Source: Bradyrhizobium sp.
Lineage (GTDB): Bacteria; Pseudomonadota; Alphaproteobacteria; Rhizobiales; Xanthobacteraceae
DNA: 64,000 nucleotides
Direction: 5' to 3'
NCBI RefSeq assembly: GCF_022844465.1
Contig: NZ_JALHLP010000007.1
Location: 108,041 to 172,040 of the forward strand
Shown: piece by piece, positions 42,788 to 51,103 of the stretch
How the letters are laid out: each line of letters starts with the position of its first letter
Position numbering within the stretch: the stretch's first letter is position 1
Translations under genes and position numbers: made by a program
The notes under the pieces: model-generated
What the model was told of the DNA's origin: nothing
Seen by the model: only the letters and a program-made list of their open reading frames with translations
Databases searched by the model: none

Positions 42788-43576
42788 ATGCGCGCATTAT
42801 ACACAGCAGCAACCGGCATGGCGGCACAGGAACTCAATGTTCAGGTGATCTCCAACAACATCGCGAACATGCGCACCACCGGCTACAAGAAGCAGCGCGC
42901 AGCGTTCCAGGACCTGATCTATGACCATGTCCGCCGCGTTGGCGCGCAGGCGTCCGACCAGGGCACCATGCTTCCCGTCGGCGTCGACATCGGCGGCGGC
43001 GTCAAGACCGTCGGCACGCCGCGCCTGATGGGCCAGGGCACGCTGTCGCCGACCGGCAACGACCTCGATATCGCGATCCGCGGCGAGGGCTTCTTCAAGA
43101 TCCAGGTGCCCGACGGCACGTTCGCCTATACCCGCGACGGCTCCTTCATGATGGACGCCCAGGGCCGCGTCGTCACCGCCCAGGGCAACCCGGTGCAGCC
43201 GACGATCACGATTCCGCAAAACTCCTCGCAGATCACCATCAGCGCGCAGGGCCAGCTCACGGTGATGCTGCCGGGTTCGACCACGCCTACTTTGGTCGGC
43301 CAGATCGGCCTGACCCGCTTCATCAACAAGGCCGGCCTGCAGCCGATCGGCGACAATCTGTTCACGGACACGCCGGCCTCGGGCACGCCGCAGGACGGCG
43401 TCGCCAACACCGACGGCTTCGGCGACCTGCAGCAGTCCAACCTCGAACAGGCCAATGTCGAGGTGGTGACCGAAATCTCCGACCTGATCGCCGCCCAGCG
43501 CGCCTACGAGATGAACGCCAAGATCGTCAGCGCGGCCGACCAGATGCTGCAGTCAACCGCCAACATGTTCCGCTGA
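42788..43576 (+). CDS. flgG: Flagellar distal rod protein FlgG
   Basis: A 262-residue protein: ALYTAATGMAAQELNVQVISNNIANMRTTGYKKQRAAFQDL at the N-terminus, a central GEGFFKIQVPDGTFAYTRDGSFMMDAQGRVVTAQGNPVQP, and LQQSNLEQANVEVVTEISDLIAAQRAYEMNAKIVSAADQMLQSTANMFR at the end. The 17-bp gap after flgF points to co-transcription. It builds the distal rod. Confidence 0.98.
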   Translation: MRALYTAATGMAAQELNVQVISNNIANMRTTGYKKQRAAFQDLIYDHVRRVGAQASDQGTMLPVGVDIGGGVKTVGTPRLMGQGTLSPTGNDLDIAIRGEGFFKIQVPDGTFAYTRDGSFMMDAQGRVVTAQGNPVQPTITIPQNSSQITISAQGQLTVMLPGSTTPTLVGQIGLTRFINKAGLQPIGDNLFTDTPASGTPQDGVANTDGFGDLQQSNLEQANVEVVTEISDLIAAQRAYEMNAKIVSAADQMLQSTANMFR

Positions 43577-43585
43577 GGACCGACC

Positions 43586-44638
43586 ATGATCGCCCGCGCC
43601 CTGCTTTCCGCCGCCGCCCTGCTCGCAAGCCTTGCGACGCCCGCCCTCGCCCAGACCCGCGACGCGATCGCCGTGCCGGTGCTGCGCGCCGAGGTGCTGG
43701 TGTCCGGCGACATCGTGCGGATCGGCGACATCATCGACAATGCTGGCAGCGCCGCGCAGATCGCCATCTACCGAGCGCCCGATCTCGGCACCACCGGATC
43801 GCTGTCGGTGGCGCAAGTGCTCAACGCCCTTCGCGCGCATCAGGTGATCGGGGTCGATACCCGCGACATCAGGGAGATTTCGGTCACCCGCCTTGCCCGC
43901 ACCATCGAGGGCAAGGACGTCGAGCTCCAGGTCGCCCGCGCGCTGGAGCGCCGCAACGGCCTCGGCGACGCCGCCAGCCTCAGCATGAAGTTCGACCGCG
44001 AACCCGGCGACGTCAGGCTGGAGGTCGGCTTTACCGGCGGCATGCAGCCGACCACCGTTCGCTACGACAACCGCAACGGCCGCTTCGACGTCACCTTTGA
44101 AATCGCCGGCGAGAATGGCGCCGCCGCCACCAAGCTGCGCTTCACCGGCACCGCGATCGAGACCGTCGAGGCCGCGGTGCTGGCGCGCAGTGTCGAGCGC
44201 AGCGAAATCCTCAAATCTTCCGACATCGTGGTCGAGCGCCGCCCCAAGGCGGAAGTCGGCGCCGACGCCGTCACGCGCGACCGTGTCGTCGGCATGCAAG
44301 CCCGCCGCCAGCTGCGCGCCGGACAGCCGGTCCGCCCCGCCGATCTCGCCAAGCCCGACCTGGTGCAGCGCGACCAGAACGTCACGCTGATCTACGAGGC
44401 GGCGGGGCTCTATCTCACCATGCGCGGCAAGGCGCTGGAAAACGGCACCGAGGGCGACGTCGTCAACGTGATGAACCTGCAGTCGAAGCGCACGGTGTCG
44501 GGCACCGTGATCGGCCGCGGCCAGGTTTCGATCGCCGCCACCGTGCTTCGCCCGGCGCAGACCAGCGAGGCTCCCGCGGTCCCCGCCCCTGTCGCCGTGG
44601 CCACCGTCGATTCGCCCATCGCTCCAAAAGCCGAGTAA
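43586..44638 (+). CDS. flgA: Flagellar P-ring assembly chaperone FlgA
   Basis: A 350-residue protein with a signal peptide (MIARALLSAAALLASLATPALA-QT) and the SAF-type domain at the C-terminus (ARSVERSEILKSSDIVVERRP...RQLRAGQPVRPADLAKPDLVQRDQNVTLIYEAAGLYLTMRGKALENGTEGDVVNVMNLQSKRTVSGTVIGRGQV). It is longer than enterobacterial FlgA because of an extra N-terminal domain, common in alphaproteobacteria. It chaperones FlgI in the periplasm. Nine bases after flgG. Confidence 0.95.
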   Translation: MIARALLSAAALLASLATPALAQTRDAIAVPVLRAEVLVSGDIVRIGDIIDNAGSAAQIAIYRAPDLGTTGSLSVAQVLNALRAHQVIGVDTRDIREISVTRLARTIEGKDVELQVARALERRNGLGDAASLSMKFDREPGDVRLEVGFTGGMQPTTVRYDNRNGRFDVTFEIAGENGAAATKLRFTGTAIETVEAAVLARSVERSEILKSSDIVVERRPKAEVGADAVTRDRVVGMQARRQLRAGQPVRPADLAKPDLVQRDQNVTLIYEAAGLYLTMRGKALENGTEGDVVNVMNLQSKRTVSGTVIGRGQVSIAATVLRPAQTSEAPAVPAPVAVATVDSPIAPKAE

Positions 44639-44643
44639 CTTAA

Positions 44644-45399
44644 ATGTCCGTTTCCCGTGTCAACCGCATCGTCCTATCAGCCGCCATGCTGTCGCTGGCG
44701 GCCGTCGCGAGCGGTTGCTCGTCGATCGACCGGCTGTCCCAGATCGGCGAGAAGCCGAAGCTGACGGAGATCGAGAATCCGACCACGCAGCCCGGCTACA
44801 AGCCGGTGCAGATGCCGATGCCGAAGCCGGAGCAGGCTTCCTACAACGCCAATTCGCTGTGGCGGAACGGCAGCCGCGCCTTCTTCAAGGACCAGCGCGC
44901 GGCGCGGATCGGCGATCTCCTGACGGTGACCGTCAACATCACCGACAAGGCCAACTTTGCCAACGAGACCCAGCGCAGCCGCTCCAACAAGGAGGATTCG
45001 GGAATTACCGATTTCATCGGCGCCCAGACGCTGGGCGCCCAGGCCAAGAAGGTGCTGCCCGGCCGCCTGCTGACCGCGGACTCCACCTCTTCCAGCGACG
45101 GCAAGGGTTCGGTCAACCGCCAGGAGGCCCTGCAAACCAATGTCGCCGCCGTGGTCACGCAGGTGCTGCCGAACGGCAACCTCGTGGTCGAGGGCAAGCA
45201 GGAAATCCGCGTCAATTTCGAGATCCGCGAGCTGATCGTCGCCGGCATCGTCCGCCCCGAGGACATCCAGAGCGACAACACCATCGACTCCTCGAAGATC
45301 GCGCAGGCCCGCATCGCCTATGGCGGCCGCGGCCAGATCACCGACGTGCAGCAACCCCGCTACGGCCAGCAGGTGATGGACGTGCTGCTGCCGTTCTAG
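44644..45399 (+). CDS. flgH: Flagellar L-ring protein FlgH
   Basis: A 251-residue lipoprotein: lipobox AVASGCSS at about residue 20, then the FlgH domain SLWRNGSRAFFKDQRAARIGDLLTVTVNITDKANFANETQRSR and AAVVTQVLPNGNLVVEGKQEIRVNFEIRELIVAGIVRPEDIQSDNTIDSSKIAQARIAYGGRGQITDVQQPRYGQQVMDVLLPF. It forms the outer-membrane L ring. Last gene of the flgF operon; the following hairpin at 45456 may end the transcript. Confidence 0.96.
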   Translation: MSVSRVNRIVLSAAMLSLAAVASGCSSIDRLSQIGEKPKLTEIENPTTQPGYKPVQMPMPKPEQASYNANSLWRNGSRAFFKDQRAARIGDLLTVTVNITDKANFANETQRSRSNKEDSGITDFIGAQTLGAQAKKVLPGRLLTADSTSSSDGKGSVNRQEALQTNVAAVVTQVLPNGNLVVEGKQEIRVNFEIRELIVAGIVRPEDIQSDNTIDSSKIAQARIAYGGRGQITDVQQPRYGQQVMDVLLPF

Positions 45400-45455
45400 A
45401 TTTCATTTCGAGCTCCCACACTGCATTGCGAACCTAGGCGCGATGAAGTGTATCA

Positions 45456-45490
45456 CGCGGCCTCCGTCAGCTCCCCTGACGGAGGCCGCG
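45456..45490. terminator. Strong stem-loop between flgH and the antitoxin gene
   Basis: CGCGGCCTCCGTCAG (45456-45470), loop CTCCC, then CTGACGGAGGCCGCG (45476-45490): a 15-bp perfect stem. There is no clear U-run on either side, but it lies in the gap between convergent flgH and the HigA-like gene and could end or protect both messages. Confidence 0.6.
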
Positions 45491-45517
45491 GTCGTCTGGC
45501 GCGGATGGTGCGCCCGG

Positions 45518-45838
45518 CTATGCCGCGATCGGCCGTGACGAAGCCCGACGCGGCTTCTGACGCACAACGACATCCACCTTGTAGTCCAACCGATCCAGGC
45601 ACCTTACCAAGCGGTCGATCGAGAACTTGCCGACGCGGCCGGTGACAAGCGCGGAGACATCCGGCTGCTTGAGCCCGAGCACGGCAGCCGCCTTTGTCTG
45701 GGTCAGCTTTCGTCGCTTGATGATTCCGCGGATTTCGCGAACCAGCTTTGCCTTGAGAAGTTCTTCTTGCGGGTTGGCAAAACCCAGATCGGCGAGGACG
45801 TTGCCACTGCTTAGGATCGCTTTCCTGGCGCTGCTCAT
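45518..45838 (-). CDS. HigA-like XRE antitoxin
   Basis: A 106-residue protein with an XRE helix-turn-helix at about 40-70 (IIKRRKLTQTKAAAVLGLKQPDVSALVTGRV), preceded by NPQEELLKAKLVREIRG, the usual opening of the HigA/XRE antitoxins paired with Gp49-type HigB. It overlaps the toxin gene by four bases, so the two are co-translated. It would neutralise the toxin and repress the operon. Four basic residues and a short tail follow. Confidence 0.85.
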   Translation of the reverse strand: MSSARKAILSSGNVLADLGFANPQEELLKAKLVREIRGIIKRRKLTQTKAAAVLGLKQPDVSALVTGRVGKFSIDRLVRCLDRLDYKVDVVVRQKPRRASSRPIAA

Positions 45839-46131
45839 GTCTTGCCTCCCTTTCCATAGTTTTCCCGGTAGTGAGCTTCGGCCAGCTTGAGCCGCGTGTT
45901 GATGACCTCGATGTCGCGCTTCGGTGTCCCGATCCCTCTCTTTGACTTCTTCTGGAAGGCATGAAGGACATAAATTACTCCGGCAAAGCGAACAGTGTAG
46001 ACCGCCCGATAGGTATCGCCGTCTTCATCATCATCGACGACCTCGAGCACACTACGGCCGCCAAACCCCTTTAGCGCCTTGGCACGCGGATGCTCCTCAC
46101 CGTTCTGCGCATCGTTGATTGCGAAACCCAT
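45835..46131 (-). CDS. HigB-like toxin (Gp49 family), N-terminus apparently frameshifted
   Basis: The open frame from the ATG at 46131 gives 98 residues: KALKGFGGRSVLEVVDDDEDGDTYRAVYTVRFAGVIYVLHAFQKKSKRGI, the core of phage Gp49/HigB-like toxins (an RNase fold). The residues just before that ATG in the same frame (VWIGSSRDDLREFPDEVRRV) look like the missing family N-terminus, but no start codon exists in that frame. An ATG at 46213 would read into it if the GGGG run at 46195-46198 were one base shorter. The gene may be inactive or start at 46131. Confidence 0.7.
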   Translation of the reverse strand: MGFAINDAQNGEEHPRAKALKGFGGRSVLEVVDDDEDGDTYRAVYTVRFAGVIYVLHAFQKKSKRGIGTPKRDIEVINTRLKLAEAHYRENYGKGGKT

Positions 46132-46458
46132 GACGCGACGAACCTCGTCCGGAAACTCCCGCAGATCGTCGCGCGACGATCCGATCCATACGGTGGGGCT
46201 TTTGCGCAGTCATGCGTCATGTACTTATAGCATTACAGCTATAAATAATCAAGGGTCGGCATGCTGCGCCGGCAGCTTATCTTCGCAACAAGGTCCGAGC
46301 TTGGTGAAAACCGCAGGAGGCCAGTTCGGTGACTGCCGCGCATCACGCAAGATTGCGCCGCTGGATATCTTGCGGCGAGGCCAGAAGATGCAAATACTAC
46401 CGCCTGTTCGAGCGCCTTGGGAACGGACCGGATATCTGGCAACATAGGGAGAGACATC
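46132..46458. other. Toxin-antitoxin upstream region, shared with the sulfite dehydrogenase gene
   Basis: This stretch holds the untranslated or frameshifted N-terminal toxin sequence (46132-46213), the inverted repeat at 46225-46244, and the leader of the divergent sulfite dehydrogenase gene with AGGGAG at about 46447-46452. No other coding frame of interest. Confidence 0.6.
46225..46244. promoter_or_regulatory. Inverted repeat upstream of the toxin-antitoxin pair
   Basis: TTATAGC (46225-46231), six-base spacer ATTACA, GCTATAA (46238-46244): a perfect seven-base inverted repeat located just upstream of the toxin ORF region. Such sites are typical of antitoxin self-repression by HigA. Binding is inferred. 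Confidence 0.6.
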
Positions 46459-47757
46459 GTGGTGCGGGAAACCGGACGTAATGCGGCGAATGGTAACGGC
46501 CTTGAGGCCAGCCGGCGCGGATTTCTGGGGGGCACGGGGCTGGTTGCGATGGGCGCCGCCATCGGCGGGGCGCTGCCTCTCGCCGGAGCTGGCGGCGTTC
46601 CCAGCGCCCACGCCCAGGCGGCTGCGCCTGCCCCGCCCGCCGCGCCGAAGGGACCGCAAAACTTGAAATTTCCCGGCAAGAGCGAAGGGCTCGTCCTGCT
46701 CGGCGACCGGCCGTTGGTCGCCGAGACGCCTGAAAACCTGCTCGACGACGACACCACGCCGATCGAGAAGTTCTTCATTCGCAACAACGGCCAGCTGCCC
46801 GAGGAGACCAAAAACCCCGACGCCTGGAAAATCGCCATCGACGGCGAGGTCAACAACAAGATCGAGATCACGCTCGGCGAATTGAAATCGAAGCACAAGG
46901 CGGTGACGCGGCGCATGGTGCTGGAGTGCGGTGGCAACGGCCGCTCGGCGTTCTCTCCGCCGGCGCGCGGCAACCAGTGGACCAATGGCGGCGCCGGGTG
47001 CGCCGAATGGACCGGCATGCCGCTTGCCGATCTGCTCAAGGCGGCGGGCCTCAAGCAAACGGCGAAATACACCGCGCATTATTCGGCCGACCTGCATCTG
47101 TCGGGCGAGGCCGGCAAGCCCAGCATCTCGCGCGGCGTACGGCTCGAAAAGGCGCTCGACCCCCATACGATGATCGTGTGGGGCATGAACGGCAAGCCGC
47201 TGCCGAACATCCATGGCGGGCCGGTGCGCCTGATCGTGCCCGGCTGGGCGGGGTCGGCGTCGCAGAAATGGCTGACGCGGATCACCATCCGCGACCGCGA
47301 GCATGACGGCCCCGGGATGACGGAATTTTCCTACCGCTTGCCGATCAAGCCGATGGTGCCGGGCGGCAAGGCCGATCCGGCCAACTTCCGCGTCATGGAG
47401 TCGATGCCGGTGCGTTCGATCGTCACCAGCCCGGCGAACGGCGCGAAGTTTGCCGCCGGAACCAAGGAGCTGAAGCTGCGCGGCGCGTCCTGGGCCGGCG
47501 ACCTCACCGTCCGGCAGGTCGACGTCTCCACCGATTTCGGCGCGACCTGGCAGCGCGTCAAGCTCGACAAGCCGAAGAACAAATACGACTTGCAGCGCTG
47601 GACCGCCACCGTCAAGCTCCCGAGCGACGGCTATTTCGAGATCTGGTCGCGCGCGACCGATTCGAAGGGCGCGATGCAGCCGCACCAGGCCGGCTTGTGG
47701 AATCCGCAAGGCTATGGCGGCAACGCCATGCACCGCGTGGCGGTGCTGGTGGGATGA
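46459..47757 (+). CDS. Sulfite dehydrogenase, molybdenum-cofactor subunit (SorA/SoxC-like)
   Basis: A 432-residue protein from a GTG at 46459 with AGGGAG seven bases upstream. A Tat signal (SRRGFLGG at about 18-25) is expected for a folded, Mo-cofactor-loaded periplasmic enzyme. Cys157 in VLECGGNGRSAF is the molybdenum thiolate ligand of the sulfite-oxidase family, and GMNGKPLPNIHGGPVRLIVPGWAGSASQKWL is the conserved dimer/cofactor region. It would oxidise sulfite to sulfate with electrons to the cytochrome encoded next, whose ATG overlaps its stop. SoxC and SorA cannot be fully distinguished. Confidence 0.92.
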   Translation: MVRETGRNAANGNGLEASRRGFLGGTGLVAMGAAIGGALPLAGAGGVPSAHAQAAAPAPPAAPKGPQNLKFPGKSEGLVLLGDRPLVAETPENLLDDDTTPIEKFFIRNNGQLPEETKNPDAWKIAIDGEVNNKIEITLGELKSKHKAVTRRMVLECGGNGRSAFSPPARGNQWTNGGAGCAEWTGMPLADLLKAAGLKQTAKYTAHYSADLHLSGEAGKPSISRGVRLEKALDPHTMIVWGMNGKPLPNIHGGPVRLIVPGWAGSASQKWLTRITIRDREHDGPGMTEFSYRLPIKPMVPGGKADPANFRVMESMPVRSIVTSPANGAKFAAGTKELKLRGASWAGDLTVRQVDVSTDFGATWQRVKLDKPKNKYDLQRWTATVKLPSDGYFEIWSRATDSKGAMQPHQAGLWNPQGYGGNAMHRVAVLVG

Positions 47758-48101
47758 TGCTTCGTCTGACGTGTCTTGCCGTGGCCGGCCTGCTCTGTTC
47801 TGCGCCGGCCGCGGCGCAAACCACCTTCACCCCGCGCGACGAGAGTCCGGAGGAGTTTGCCGCGGGCCCCGGCCGCGACGAGGCCTTTTATGCCTGCACC
47901 GCCTGCCATGGTTTCAAGCTGGTGGCGCAGCAGGGCCTGACGCGCGCGCAGTGGGAGGATTCCATCAATCTGATGGTCCGCCGCCACAACATGCCGCCGC
48001 TGGAGGGCAAGGACCGCGAAACCGTGCTGAACTATCTCGAGGCGGCCTACCCGCCGCGGGCGCCGGCGCGCGGCGGCTGGCAGAACCCGTTCGCCAAGTA
48101 G
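47754..48101 (+). CDS. Mono-haem cytochrome c, partner of the sulfite dehydrogenase
   Basis: A 115-residue protein overlapping the upstream gene by four bases. It has a signal peptide (RLTCLAVAGLLCSAPAAA-QT) and one haem-binding motif C48-T-A-C51-H52, with Met80 in HNMPPL as probable sixth ligand. It resembles the small cytochrome subunit of SorAB-type sulfite dehydrogenases and would take electrons from the molybdenum protein to the respiratory chain. The pair is a common two-gene module. Confidence 0.9.
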   Translation: MMLRLTCLAVAGLLCSAPAAAQTTFTPRDESPEEFAAGPGRDEAFYACTACHGFKLVAQQGLTRAQWEDSINLMVRRHNMPPLEGKDRETVLNYLEAAYPPRAPARGGWQNPFAK

Positions 48102-48166
48102 ACGTCAGGCCGCGCGTCTCGCGAAAGTCGTGTTCGCGGCCTGTTCGCGCGGGGCCGTTGATCGCC

Positions 48167-48997
48167 TCACGTGCCGACCCGAAGCGGGGCGCGCAGCTTG
48201 CGCAGGCAGGCGATGACCGACAGCGCGGTGATCAGCCCCGTCTTCGGGTTCTCCGAGGGAATGTTCTCGATCGACATCGAGAACCGCGCCGAATCCGAAT
48301 CGACCTCGATCCGGTGGGTGTTGCGCGTCAGCGCCGGATCCGCCCAGATCTCGATTTTCGTTCGGTCGGGACCGATCCCGGCCAGCGACAGCGCGACCGC
48401 AACATTGACGTTGGCTGGAAATCCCCGCGCCGCCTCCCGCGCCGTACCGTCGAATATCTTCAGCGGCTCGGCGATCCCGTCGATGTCGATATTGTTTTCT
48501 ACAATGTAGGGCGCGCCGGCCAGGCCGCGCACCGGCTTGCGGGTCACCATCCGCACCGAATGGATCTGCCCGACCGCGGCGGCGGCTACCGCATCAAGGC
48601 CGAGCAGCGCGCCGGTGGGCACCACGATCTGGCCGCCATTCCGTTTCGCGAGTTCAACCAGATCCTCATGGTCGAGCAGCGCGCCGGCGCTGAGCACGAC
48701 CGCGGTCTTGCCGCTGCCGACAAACGGCGCGACGATCGAGCGGACCAGCACGCTCGGTGCGCATTCGATCACGATGTCGGCGACCTCGACAAGTGCAGCG
48801 ATCGGCAGCACCGCCGGCGTTCGGCGCAGGCCGGCGAGCCGGCCGCGGTGCTTCTCCGGATTCTGCGCGGATACCGCCGTCAGCACCAGCCCGTCGATGC
48901 CGCGGTCCAGCGCTTCCACCACCCTGGCGCCGATCGCGCCGAGCCCGGCGACGGCCACGCGCAGGTCGGGTCGCCCGCTGTTTTCAGGAATTGTCAT
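48167..48997 (-). CDS. L-aspartate dehydrogenase-like protein (NadX family)
   Basis: A 276-residue protein from the ATG at 48997, with GAGGGTG upstream; an earlier ATG at 49027 is less likely. It has an N-terminal Rossmann motif VAVAGLGAIGARVVEAL, a middle region with SAGALLDHEDLVELAKRNGGQIVVPTGALLGLDAV, and the active-site element DPALTRNTHRIEV containing the catalytic His of the family. Enzymes of this family convert aspartate to oxaloacetate or iminoaspartate with NAD(P)+. It lies downstream of TctA on the same strand, so it may act on an imported dicarboxylate-related compound. Confidence 0.87.
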   Translation of the reverse strand: MTIPENSGRPDLRVAVAGLGAIGARVVEALDRGIDGLVLTAVSAQNPEKHRGRLAGLRRTPAVLPIAALVEVADIVIECAPSVLVRSIVAPFVGSGKTAVVLSAGALLDHEDLVELAKRNGGQIVVPTGALLGLDAVAAAAVGQIHSVRMVTRKPVRGLAGAPYIVENNIDIDGIAEPLKIFDGTAREAARGFPANVNVAVALSLAGIGPDRTKIEIWADPALTRNTHRIEVDSDSARFSMSIENIPSENPKTGLITALSVIACLRKLRAPLRVGT

Positions 48998-49100
48998 TGC
49001 CACCCTCGTTCTCGAGCAGGATGACATTTCTTCGAAACGTCATCCCGCTCTCACTCTTTGCTTGAGCATGATCTTTTCGGAAAACCGCTACACGCATGCA

Positions 49101-50624
49101 CTAGAAATCCGGCGTCTCCTCCGCCACCCGGTTCTGGTGGCGCAGATGCTGCCATACCGCGAGCGCGACCGAGCCCGCCGCCGCCAGCAGCAGCCCGCCT
49201 GATATCGGCCGGGTCAGGAACAGCCAGGGGTTGGCGTCGGTCATGATCGCGCGCACCAGATTGATCTCGATCTGGTCGCCGAGAATGAGGCCGAGGATCA
49301 GCGGCGCCAGCGGAAAGCCGAGCTTGACCAGCCCGTAGCCGACGACGCCGAACAGCAGCAGCACATAGACGCTCTGCATGGTGTTGTTGAGCGCGTAGGC
49401 GCCGACGATGCAGAGCACCAGCACGACCGGCGCCAGCACCGCCATCCGCACCGAGGTCACCCGCAGCATCAGCGGCATCAGCGCGAGGCAGATCAGCAGC
49501 ATGCAGGGATGCGCCAGGATGTAGGCGGCATAGATGCCATAGGCGATGTCGGGGTTCTGCGAGATGAACAGCGGCCCCGACTGGATACCGTGGATCGTCA
49601 TCGCACCGAGCATCACCGCGGTGACGGCGTCGCCGGGAATGCCGAACGCCATGATGGTCATCAGCGAGCCGCTGACATTGGCGTTGTTGGAGGCTTCCGA
49701 GGCGATGATGCCCTCGGGGTGGCCCTTGCCGAAACGCTCCGGCGTCTTCGAGAATTTCTTGGCCTGGTCATAGGCCATCACGCTCGACGCGCTGCCGCCG
49801 ATCGCCGGCAGGATGCCGATGATCAGCCCGACGATCGTGGCCCAGGCCAGTTGAAACGGCTGCCGGAAGATCTCCAGATTGACCTTGAGGTGCGAGAACC
49901 GTTCGAGCTTGATCCCGGCCAGCGATGGCGTCGCCTGGCCGCCCGGCAGATTGAGCTTTTCGAGATCGGTCATGATCTGCGCGAACGCGAAAATGCCGAT
50001 CAGCACGGGCAGGAACGGAAAGCCGCCGCCGATGAACCCGGAGCCGAAGGTGAAGCGCGGCACGCTGCCGATCGGGTCGTGGCCGATCACCGTGATCAAC
50101 AGCCCGATCGCGGTCGAGATCAGCCCCTTGAGCAGCGAGGCTTCGGCCAGCCCCGCCACCATCGCCATCGCCAGCACGAACAGCGAGAAATATTCCCACG
50201 GCCCGAACTCCAGCGCGATCGCCGCCAGCGGCCCGGTGAGGAACACCAGGAACAGTGCCCCGAGCAGGCCGCCCCAGACCGAGGCCCAGACGCCGAGCCA
50301 GATCGCGCGGCCGGGCTCGCCGTTGCGCGCCATCGGAAAGCCGTCGAAGGTGGTGGCGATCGAGGCCGGCGAGCCCGGGATGCCGAGCAGGCAGCAGGCG
50401 ATCAGGCCGCCGGTCGATCCGCCGACATAGACCCCGGTCATCGCCGCCAGCCCCGCCAGCGGATCGAGCCCGTAGGTGAACGGCAGCACCACGATCACGG
50501 TCATGGTGATGGTGACGCCGGGCAGCGATCCCCCGATCACGCCGATGAACGTGCCGGCGAACAGCGGCAGCAGATATTTCCACTGCGCGACGTTGACGAG
50601 GCCGCTCCAGAGCAGGTCGAGCAT
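49101..50624 (-). CDS. Tripartite tricarboxylate transporter, TctA large permease
   Basis: A 507-residue protein from the ATG at 50624, overlapping the TctB stop (ATGA). About twelve membrane helices with the TctA signatures VGIIPGIGG-like GVIGGSLPGVTITMTVIVVLPFT and GIPGSPASIATTFDGFPMAR, and GILPAIGGSASSVMAYDQAKKFSKTPERFGKGHPEGIIASEASNNANVSGSLMTIMAFGIPGD. It is the main translocation subunit of a sodium-dependent transporter for citrate-like acids. The substrate is not inferred. Confidence 0.95.
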   Translation of the reverse strand: MLDLLWSGLVNVAQWKYLLPLFAGTFIGVIGGSLPGVTITMTVIVVLPFTYGLDPLAGLAAMTGVYVGGSTGGLIACCLLGIPGSPASIATTFDGFPMARNGEPGRAIWLGVWASVWGGLLGALFLVFLTGPLAAIALEFGPWEYFSLFVLAMAMVAGLAEASLLKGLISTAIGLLITVIGHDPIGSVPRFTFGSGFIGGGFPFLPVLIGIFAFAQIMTDLEKLNLPGGQATPSLAGIKLERFSHLKVNLEIFRQPFQLAWATIVGLIIGILPAIGGSASSVMAYDQAKKFSKTPERFGKGHPEGIIASEASNNANVSGSLMTIMAFGIPGDAVTAVMLGAMTIHGIQSGPLFISQNPDIAYGIYAAYILAHPCMLLICLALMPLMLRVTSVRMAVLAPVVLVLCIVGAYALNNTMQSVYVLLLFGVVGYGLVKLGFPLAPLILGLILGDQIEINLVRAIMTDANPWLFLTRPISGGLLLAAAGSVALAVWQHLRHQNRVAEETPDF

Positions 50625-51103
50625 CAGAAGCCCGTCCAGGCGCCGCGCGGCAGCAGCACCATCAGGTATCGCTCGAACACGACATAGCTTACGAGGCCGG
50701 TGCCGAGCGCGATCGCGGCGAGCACCAGCCATTGCCGCGCGGTTTGAGGCCAGCCCAGCGCGGCCTGCAGCGTGCCCACGAACAGCACCGTGGCAAGCCG
50801 GAACCCGAGCAACGGCAGCAGCGCGATATAGCCGCCGACGATCGCGAACGCGATCACGACCAGCCGATAGTTGCGCGGCGGCGCGGCGGGCGCATCGGCT
50901 ACCGCCGTCGGCCGGCGCTTGAGGAGATCCTGCAACACCAAAAGCGCGCTGGCGGCCGCCATGAACGCCAGCACGATCGCGGGATAAAATCCCGGCCCGA
51001 CCGGAACGATGGCAAGCGACGGCAGCTGGAACGACTTGACCAGCAGCACCAGGCTGATCGCGAGCAGGACGAGCCCGGCGATTCCGTCGCGGCCGATGCT
51101 CAT
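50624..51103 (-). CDS. Tripartite tricarboxylate transporter, TctB small permease
   Basis: A 159-residue protein with four membrane helices (AGLVLLAISLVLLVKSF, VGPGFYPAIVLAFMAAASALLVLQDLL, LVVIAFAIVGGYIALLPLLGFRLATVLFVGTLQAAL, LVLAAIALGTGLVSYVVFERYL), the TctB pattern. It overlaps TctC and TctA by four and one bases respectively, indicating coupled translation. It is the small subunit that supports TctA. Confidence 0.92.
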   Translation of the reverse strand: MSIGRDGIAGLVLLAISLVLLVKSFQLPSLAIVPVGPGFYPAIVLAFMAAASALLVLQDLLKRRPTAVADAPAAPPRNYRLVVIAFAIVGGYIALLPLLGFRLATVLFVGTLQAALGWPQTARQWLVLAAIALGTGLVSYVVFERYLMVLLPRGAWTGF

